Part shown: in pieces, positions 59,988 to 64,000 of the stretch
Layout: every line of letters starts with the position of its first letter
Position numbering within the stretch: position 1 is the first letter of the stretch
From: Sulfuriroseicoccus oceanibius
GTDB taxonomy: Bacteria; Verrucomicrobiota; Verrucomicrobiia; Verrucomicrobiales; SLCJ01
Direction of reading: 5' to 3'
Assembly (NCBI RefSeq): GCF_010681825.2
Contig: NZ_CP066776.1
Coordinates: forward strand, 2,232,001-2,296,000
DNA: 64,000 nt
Translations under genes and position numbers: made by a program
Notes under the pieces: generated by a model
What the model saw: only the letters and a program-made list of their open reading frames with translations
Told to the model about the DNA's origin: nothing
Databases searched by the model: none

Positions 59988-60485
59988 ATGCTCGACGAGC
60001 TGCAATATGATCTGACACGAAGGCAACGGCTCATTCCCCATCTTCGGGCTTGGGGCGTAGCTCAGCTCTTCGTGATCGTCGGGCTAGTCGGGGCTGTCGC
60101 TGCTGCATTCGAGGGTTCATGGGTGTTTGCGGTGCTGATCGGCTTGCTGGTTCTTTGCTTCGGTCGCGGATACATCATCGGACTTCTAAACGTGATCTTC
60201 GTGGGGTCGCAGCACATGGATATCCGCATCGAGGACAACGGACTGGGATACATGGCAGGGAAGGAGCGGTGGTATATTTTCCTCGATGGACTGACCGCGG
60301 TTCGAGACCTGGAGCGAAGTGTATGGACGATTCAACACTGGAATGGAACGGTCGTTAATATTCCCAAGAGTGAACTGTCGGAGGATACGCTCGCCTTTCT
60401 TCGAGATTGGGTTCGCCGCGCCAATGACTACAGAGATCAGCATGGAATACGGAGTCCCTACCCAACGAAAACAACGAAGGCATAA
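59988..60485 (+). CDS. Cassette 45: membrane protein with YcxB/PH-like cytoplasmic part
   Basis: 165 aa from ATG 59988; cassette 59976-60598. Two membrane helices (about 24-42 and 45-68), then MDIRIEDNGLGYMAGKERWYIFLDGLTAVRDLERSVWTIQHWNGTVVNIPKSEL, the strand pattern of YcxB-like proteins (I, x, D, G, x, W, x-F, x-I-P). Stop TAA lies in R'' (GCATAAC). Confidence 0.6.
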   Translation: MLDELQYDLTRRQRLIPHLRAWGVAQLFVIVGLVGAVAAAFEGSWVFAVLIGLLVLCFGRGYIIGLLNVIFVGSQHMDIRIEDNGLGYMAGKERWYIFLDGLTAVRDLERSVWTIQHWNGTVVNIPKSELSEDTLAFLRDWVRRANDYRDQHGIRSPYPTKTTKA

Positions 60486-60604
60486 CAAGGCGTCGCTCTC
60501 AACACCTGCCCCGCCGCGAGTTCAAATCGCCATGACCATTCAACCATCAACTCAGAGTCGAAGCCTCGCCCCCGGGCAGGTGTGAGAGGAGTTCGACGTT
60601 CTCT
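60480..60604 (+). other. attC of cassette 45 (family D)
   Basis: R'' GCATAAC mirrors GTTATGC at 59975; R' GTTCTCT, joint 60598. Confidence 0.88.
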
Positions 60605-60696
60605 CTGAAATGATGACAAAAGCAAAAGCAGATGCTGTGGCAGCAATTCGCAAGTTGGCGGCTGCAGCACGGACATTGCCTTCAGCAACTCTGTTT

Positions 60697-61647
60697 CTAA
60701 TTTTGTTTTATCGGCTCGAAATTGGGGTCGGAAAGAAGGCGGTTTACGAGTCTGACAAGCTTTCGGATCACGGCGGTGATGGCGACATGATGAGGTTTTC
60801 CTTTGGCGATCAGACGGCCATAAAATTCCTTCAAAATCGGGTTGTGGTTCGTGGCGCATAGAGCAGGCATGTAGAGGCTGCGCCGGAGTAAATGCCTTCC
60901 TCCGCGGACGTGCCTCTTGCCGCTATGAGTGCCGGTGTCTTTGTTGAATGGCGCAACTCCAACTAAAGCCGAAGCCTGGTTGTCGGTGATTGCGCCCAGT
61001 TCTGGCATTTCAGACAAGAAGACCGTGGATGCAGCCAGACCAAGTCCTTTGATCGACTCGATTTTGCGCTTCTTCTCACGCAGCACGGCGTCTTTCGCAA
61101 TGAGTGTGTCGAGTTGCTTTTGGCAACGAGCAATCGCTCGCTCAAGGCTTTGGATTTGGGTCTTGAGCTCCTTCTTCACAAAGCTGTCGGTGACCTTTTG
61201 AAGGGCCGTTTTCTGAGCTGCAGCTTGGCGGGTGAAACGATCCTTAATCCTGGCGATCGCTGACATCTTCTCCTGCAGAGCTGTAGGTTTTACGCGGGAT
61301 GCCGGGGTGATCGACTCTCCGAAGCGAGACAAGACCGTGGCATCCATCGCGTCAGTTTTCGCTGAGATTCCCATGGCCTCGGCAAATGCTCGTGCTCGCT
61401 TTGGATTAACCAGGCTGATGGGAATGTTTAGCTCCAATGCTTGAGCGAGGAGGCACTTTTCATAGCCACCGGTAGGCTCACAGATGATGTGGATTTCGTC
61501 CTGTTGTTTGGATAGCTTGAGGAGCTCCGATTTTACCTTTGATGGAGTGTTGGGAACGGTCCAGGAGCGCTTTGTTTTGGGGTGATAAAAGTCGAGTTTA
61601 TCTTTGCTGACATCGACGCCGATATAGTGTTTGTTCTGAGTGTTCAT
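60697..61647 (-). CDS. IS110-family transposase (DEDD/Tnp20)
   Basis: 316 aa. RuvC-like N domain with D12 (GVDVSK), E57 (IICEPTGGYE), D99 and D102 (KTDAMDA), then a coiled-coil region (about 140-185) and the C-terminal Transposase_20 domain with GLGLAASTVFLSEMPELG, LVGVAPFN and TGTHSGKRHVRGGRHLLRRSLYM, where S242 is the likely nucleophile. These enzymes are guided by an RNA from the element's non-coding end. It appears intact and faces against the cassettes. Confidence 0.95.
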   Translation of the reverse strand: MNTQNKHYIGVDVSKDKLDFYHPKTKRSWTVPNTPSKVKSELLKLSKQQDEIHIICEPTGGYEKCLLAQALELNIPISLVNPKRARAFAEAMGISAKTDAMDATVLSRFGESITPASRVKPTALQEKMSAIARIKDRFTRQAAAQKTALQKVTDSFVKKELKTQIQSLERAIARCQKQLDTLIAKDAVLREKKRKIESIKGLGLAASTVFLSEMPELGAITDNQASALVGVAPFNKDTGTHSGKRHVRGGRHLLRRSLYMPALCATNHNPILKEFYGRLIAKGKPHHVAITAVIRKLVRLVNRLLSDPNFEPIKQN

Positions 61648-61880
61648 CTGTATTTCAACCTTGGATCTACGAGCTCTCGGGCTCTTGCAACTCTACGAAC
61701 TGCAGATGGATTTGAGGGAAACAGGCCTCCTTGCTGAAAGACGAGTTCAAGGACTCGAGGAGGAACGGAGTGACTGTTTCAGCGATCGAGGTGGGGGTGG
61801 CCACCCCCACCTTGATCAACCTCCGGTTTCGTATGAAACCGATGGAGCTAGGAATAGCTCAAATTGACCAACCAAGGGGG
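61648..61880 (-). ncRNA. Candidate IS110 bridge/seek RNA region
   Basis: The 233-nt non-coding end directly upstream of the transposase has no gene and several hairpins: GATC-x-AGGTGGGGGTGG with its complement (61784-61817), CGGTTTC/GAAACCG (about 61829-61846), and GCTGAAA/TTTCAGC. Position and size fit the guide RNAs known for IS110 elements. Transcription is not shown. Confidence 0.55.
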
Positions 61881-62160
61881 AACGCCAGATTGGATCCGCC
61901 GTGTAGTTACAGCCGTCGAGGCAGAAACGCCCGATACTAAGGAAGTCTCAGACTCAATTCGAAGTCTTGGGATTTTTTTGAATCGCGGAGAGTGGGACAG
62001 AATTCTGGTGGAGAAAGGAGGGCTAAACTATTTGGATCTCGCTCATGCAAGTCTAGCACTGCTGACCTACTGCGAGAGTCTAGACTTGGAACCGAACGAT
62101 CGAATGGGAGTAGAAATTGAGCTGGGGCGATTGCGCCATTCACTGCGATCACACGAAATG

Positions 62161-62267
62161 AGAGAACAAGTCGGCGCAGCCAACCGCGATAACGCTGGTG
62201 ATTGTTCGCAGGATCTGTAGCCTATCCACAGTTTCCAAGCGCGGTTGTCTGGCCTTTAACGTTCGGC
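62161..62267 (+). other. attC of cassette 46 (family B)
   Basis: R'' AGAGAAC mirrors GTTCTCT at 60598 across the IS; R' GTTCGGC, joint 62261. Confidence 0.9.
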
Positions 62268-62272
62268 AAAAA

Positions 62273-62623
62273 ATGAAACTTACCCTTCCCCTTCCACTGG
62301 CAATTTGTTGCGTAGCATTGGGATGGATCGGAGGTTGCCTCTTCAACCCCTACGAGACTACTCGAGAACGGCTGATCGAATCGTGGAGACTAATTGAGCC
62401 AGGAATGCCGGTCGATGAAGTTGACTCGATTCTAGGTCTCCCAATGTATGATTTCAGCGCCGGTAGTGGTCGGCCTGGTTGGGTTGCGGAGGTGCTGCCC
62501 GAGGAGATCATGAAGGGCCACAGAATTCGCGCTTACTACATTGATGGATTTGGCCCACAATATCTGTTGGTGGCGTTTGATGCTAGCGACCATGTTGCCT
62601 TTGTGGGCAGCACCCACACATGA
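62273..62623 (+). CDS. Cassette 47: SmpA/BamE-like lipoprotein-type protein
   Basis: 116 aa from ATG 62273; cassette 62262-62733. Hydrophobic N terminus MKLTLPLPLAICCVALGWIGGC, with Cys22 in a lipobox-like IGGC. Then SWRLIEPGMPVDEVDSILGLPMYDF, the same 'GM-x-EV-x-ILG-P' module as cassette 40, and a final strand YLLVAFDASDHVAFV. Probably periplasmic. Confidence 0.65.
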   Translation: MKLTLPLPLAICCVALGWIGGCLFNPYETTRERLIESWRLIEPGMPVDEVDSILGLPMYDFSAGSGRPGWVAEVLPEEIMKGHRIRAYYIDGFGPQYLLVAFDASDHVAFVGSTHT

Positions 62624-62633
62624 AAACTTACAA

Positions 62634-62739
62634 GCCGAACAAGTCGGCGCAGCCAACCGCGATAACGCTGGATGTTGTCCGCAAGATCTGTAGGCTTTCA
62701 TCGTTGCCAGGCGCGGTTGTCTGGCCTTTAACGATCTCC
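62634..62739 (+). other. attC of cassette 47 (family B) with altered right core
   Basis: R'' GCCGAAC mirrors GTTCGGC at 62261. R' is GATCTCC instead of GTTxxxx, joint 62733. Confidence 0.85.
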
Positions 62740-62744
62740 ATAGA

Positions 62745-63152
62745 ATGAAATCTCGAATCTTCCAGCTGCTTCTCTATATGATTGCCTTGATCGGAATCTC
62801 TTTTGCAGAAGATGAAGTTTTAACGACAAAGAATAAATTTTCTGAGGTACATAAAGAGCTACTGAGTAGCAGACTTGCTTTCTCTACAAAGCAAAACCTA
62901 ATCTACCTCTCGGTAAAGGAGAAGGCAAACCTTCCACTTGAATACATCGACGGTAAAGGCTTCGAAGCTTCTGATGGAATTCTAACTCTGAACAGTAACT
63001 TTATTTGGCCAGGTTGCGGCTATGACCGATCAAGCTACACTATTAGCAAGATAACAGCTGAGTTTATCGTAATTGATTACGTCCAAGGAACGCCAGAGCA
63101 AGATGGATACAGAGATTCTGGACAATTCAAAATCCGCTATAACGACCAATGA
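62745..63152 (+). CDS. Cassette 48: exported protein
   Basis: 135 aa; cassette 62734-63220. Signal peptide MKSRIFQLLLYMIALIGISFA. The mature part is Lys/Glu/Tyr-rich with many strands (ITAEFIVIDYVQGTPEQDGYRDSGQFKIRYND). Visibly AT-rich, which with its unusual attC suggests a different donor from its neighbours. Stops just before R''. Confidence 0.6.
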   Translation: MKSRIFQLLLYMIALIGISFAEDEVLTTKNKFSEVHKELLSSRLAFSTKQNLIYLSVKEKANLPLEYIDGKGFEASDGILTLNSNFIWPGCGYDRSSYTISKITAEFIVIDYVQGTPEQDGYRDSGQFKIRYNDQ

Positions 63153-63155
63153 AAC

Positions 63156-63226
63156 GGAGATCAAGACAGTGGTGGCAATGTCTACTACGCTGCGCTGCGT
63201 AGCCATGCCACACTTCGACGTTCGGC
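63156..63226 (+). other. attC of cassette 48 (family L, short, altered core)
   Basis: 71 bp. R'' GGAGATC mirrors GATCTCC at 62733, so the AAC triplet is ATC. R' GTTCGGC, joint 63220. Arms GTGGTGGCA and TGCCACAC plus an inner CTACGC/GCGTAG stem. Confidence 0.85.
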
Positions 63227-63230
63227 AAAT

Positions 63231-63644
63231 ATGAGCACCATCCGAATCGCTTGTTTCCTTTGCGTCATCTCCGTTTGCTCATGTTCTCGTAAAGACGGGC
63301 GTTCGTCGGACATTGAGTTGCTCACTAGCCAGGAGATTTCTTCAACTAGTTTCGTCAGCAGCAGTCGCGAGGCCGGCTGGACACTCTACGGAAGCGATAT
63401 TGAAGATTGGTCAGTCTTCTATCACTCGAAGAAGATCCAATGCAACGAAGGCGACACGATAACCGCTAGCTTTAATCTTGATGGAAGGCGCTACGAGAAG
63501 GATCTGACTGATGAATCTTTTGCCATCTTGGGGCGGCTTATAGGCTCTGAGGAGCTATCCGTCGCAATCTTCCGAAGAGAGAGAGATCCTCAGCCGAATT
63601 CGAAATCCTCTGCGCCGAACAAGGCGCAGCACCCGACCGCCTGA
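63231..63644 (+). CDS. Cassette 49: putative lipoprotein
   Basis: 137 aa; cassette 63221-63734. Signal MSTIRIACFLCVISVCSC with lipobox VCSC (Cys18). The mature part has DIEDWSVFYHSKKIQCNEGDTITASFNLDGRRYEKDL. The C terminus PNKAQHPTA is family A attC, read in a phase different from most cassettes. Confidence 0.62.
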   Translation: MSTIRIACFLCVISVCSCSRKDGRSSDIELLTSQEISSTSFVSSSREAGWTLYGSDIEDWSVFYHSKKIQCNEGDTITASFNLDGRRYEKDLTDESFAILGRLIGSEELSVAIFRRERDPQPNSKSSAPNKAQHPTA

Positions 63645-63740
63645 CATCACTGATGTTGGACTTCACATGACCACTACAACCTTTATCCCAAAGTCAACGC
63701 TGGGCTGCCATCAGGCGGCTCGTGTGCTATAACGTTCTCC
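63614..63740 (+). other. attC of cassette 49 (family A)
   Basis: R'' GCCGAAC mirrors GTTCGGC at 63220; R' GTTCTCC, joint 63734. Confidence 0.88.
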
Positions 63741-63745
63741 TAATA

Positions 63746-64000
63746 ATGAAGCGCACACGCTACGGTTTACTAAGCCTTGCTTTCATCGTCATCGTCGCTA
63801 GTGCCGCATTCTTAGTCTTCCGGACCGTAAGACAATCGGTTGCTAGCGAAGGTTACGATACAAACGAAGCAGCATGGAATTATCTCATCCGTCGCGGAGA
63901 GATTCGATTTCAATTGGCAGATGGATGCGTAATAAAAGGTATCCAGACAGGTAACACCCAAGGGACGATAGCCAACTCCAATGAAGCATACTTGCGATTA
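63746..64000 (+). CDS. Cassette 50: membrane-anchored protein, 5' part (runs off the window)
   Basis: ATG 63746 opens a frame of at least 85 codons to the window end: MKRTRYGLLSLAFIVIVASA is an anchor or signal helix, followed by FRTVRQSVASEGYDTNEAAWNYLIRRGEIRF. Cassette starts at 63735 (core GTTCTCC). Its attC is outside the window. Confidence 0.6.
   Translation, partial: MKRTRYGLLSLAFIVIVASAAFLVFRTVRQSVASEGYDTNEAAWNYLIRRGEIRFQLADGCVIKGIQTGNTQGTIANSNEAYLRL

Larger units (their letters stand above)
60690..61883 (-). mobile_element. IS110-family insertion sequence inside cassette 46
   Basis: About 1194 bp between AAC at 60687-60689 and AAC at 61881-61883, with no terminal inverted repeats, as expected for IS110. 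The long non-coding end (61648-61880) lies upstream of the transposase and only ~7 bp follow its stop. The exact edges are uncertain by the 3-bp shared AAC. Confidence 0.85.
60610..62220 (+). pseudogene. Cassette 46 gene, split by an IS110-family element
   Basis: Cassette 60599-62261. Bases 60610-60689 encode MMTKAKADAVAAIRKLAAAA...SA, and 61884-62220 continue TPDWIRRVVTAVEAETPDTKE... to the tail EQVGAANRDNAGDCSQDL. Deleting 60690-61883 (1194 bp) joins them in frame to a 138-aa protein. The cassette is proved to be one unit because R'' AGAGAAC at 62161 mirrors GTTCTCT at 60598. The restored protein resembles the cassette 44 product at its N terminus. Interrupted, so probably non-functional. 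Confidence 0.82.

Noticed and set aside
60052-60067. GGGGCGTAGCTCAGCT looks like the 5' end of tRNA-Ala
   Set aside because: No anticodon arm, T-arm or acceptor complement follows. It lies within the coding sequence of cassette 45.
37147-62739. Regularly spaced ~106-bp repeats could suggest a CRISPR-like array
   Set aside because: The repeats are long, imperfect and foldable, with R''/R' cores, and the intervals are 285 bp to over 1 kb and mostly coding. They are attC sites.

Overview
The window looks like a chromosome segment of a Verrucomicrobiota bacterium, probably order Verrucomicrobiales. The assignment is inferred, not proved. It rests on the style of the secreted TPR, DUF4175-like, prenyltransferase-fold and GH95 proteins, on the GC-rich coding sequence, and on a TGTTC-N4-GAACA palindrome, the form I recall for the Verrucomicrobia LexA motif, at the integron integrase start.

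Bases 1-33866 are ordinary chromosome. A 5'-truncated-by-window trpF (minus) diverges from uvrA. Then come a secreted TPR protein, a class V aminotransferase and phosphatidylserine decarboxylase, a second secreted TPR protein, and a tightly packed five-gene envelope operon (9256-16806). A minus-strand block (16981-22965) holds a membrane protein, a GH75-like protein, an SDR, a DUF6941-like protein and a PBP2-type transpeptidase. The plus strand resumes with a Na/Pi symporter, then a biosynthetic and central-metabolism run dapA-dapB-folK-panB-E1alpha-E1beta-E2 ended by a strong terminator, then a GH95 alpha-L-fucosidase.

Bases 33867-34698 are a gene-free, repeat-bearing stretch. An integron follows and fills the rest of the window. 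A 458-aa integron integrase (34699-36075) is followed by the attI joint at 36421. After it I count 49 complete gene cassettes plus the start of a 50th, all on the plus strand. The integrase points the same way as the cassettes, the opposite of the class 1 layout. For all 49 complete cassettes, the 7-bp R'' core of its attC is the exact reverse complement of the core at that cassette's own left edge, so every boundary can be placed to the base. attC families are lettered here: B (30 sites, 106-107 bp), C (2), D (5, 125 bp), A (3, 127 bp), J (2), and single sites E, F, G, H, I, K, L.

Of the 50 cassettes, 44 carry one plus-strand gene, mostly of unknown function and about 60% of them membrane, lipoprotein or exported. 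Six are near-identical 285-nt units without a conserved plus-strand ORF but with a conserved hairpin. Where genes run into attC they almost always do so in one fixed phase, so 14 otherwise unrelated proteins end in the same attC-encoded tail (EQVGAANRDNAG-x-C-x-QD-L/H), and several others stop at a TAA inside R''. Two cassettes are present twice. Cassette 46 is split by an IS110-family element that can be removed in silico to restore the gene. Cassette 48 has compensatory changes in the normally invariant AAC/GTT core triplets.

No rRNA, tRNA or CRISPR array was found.
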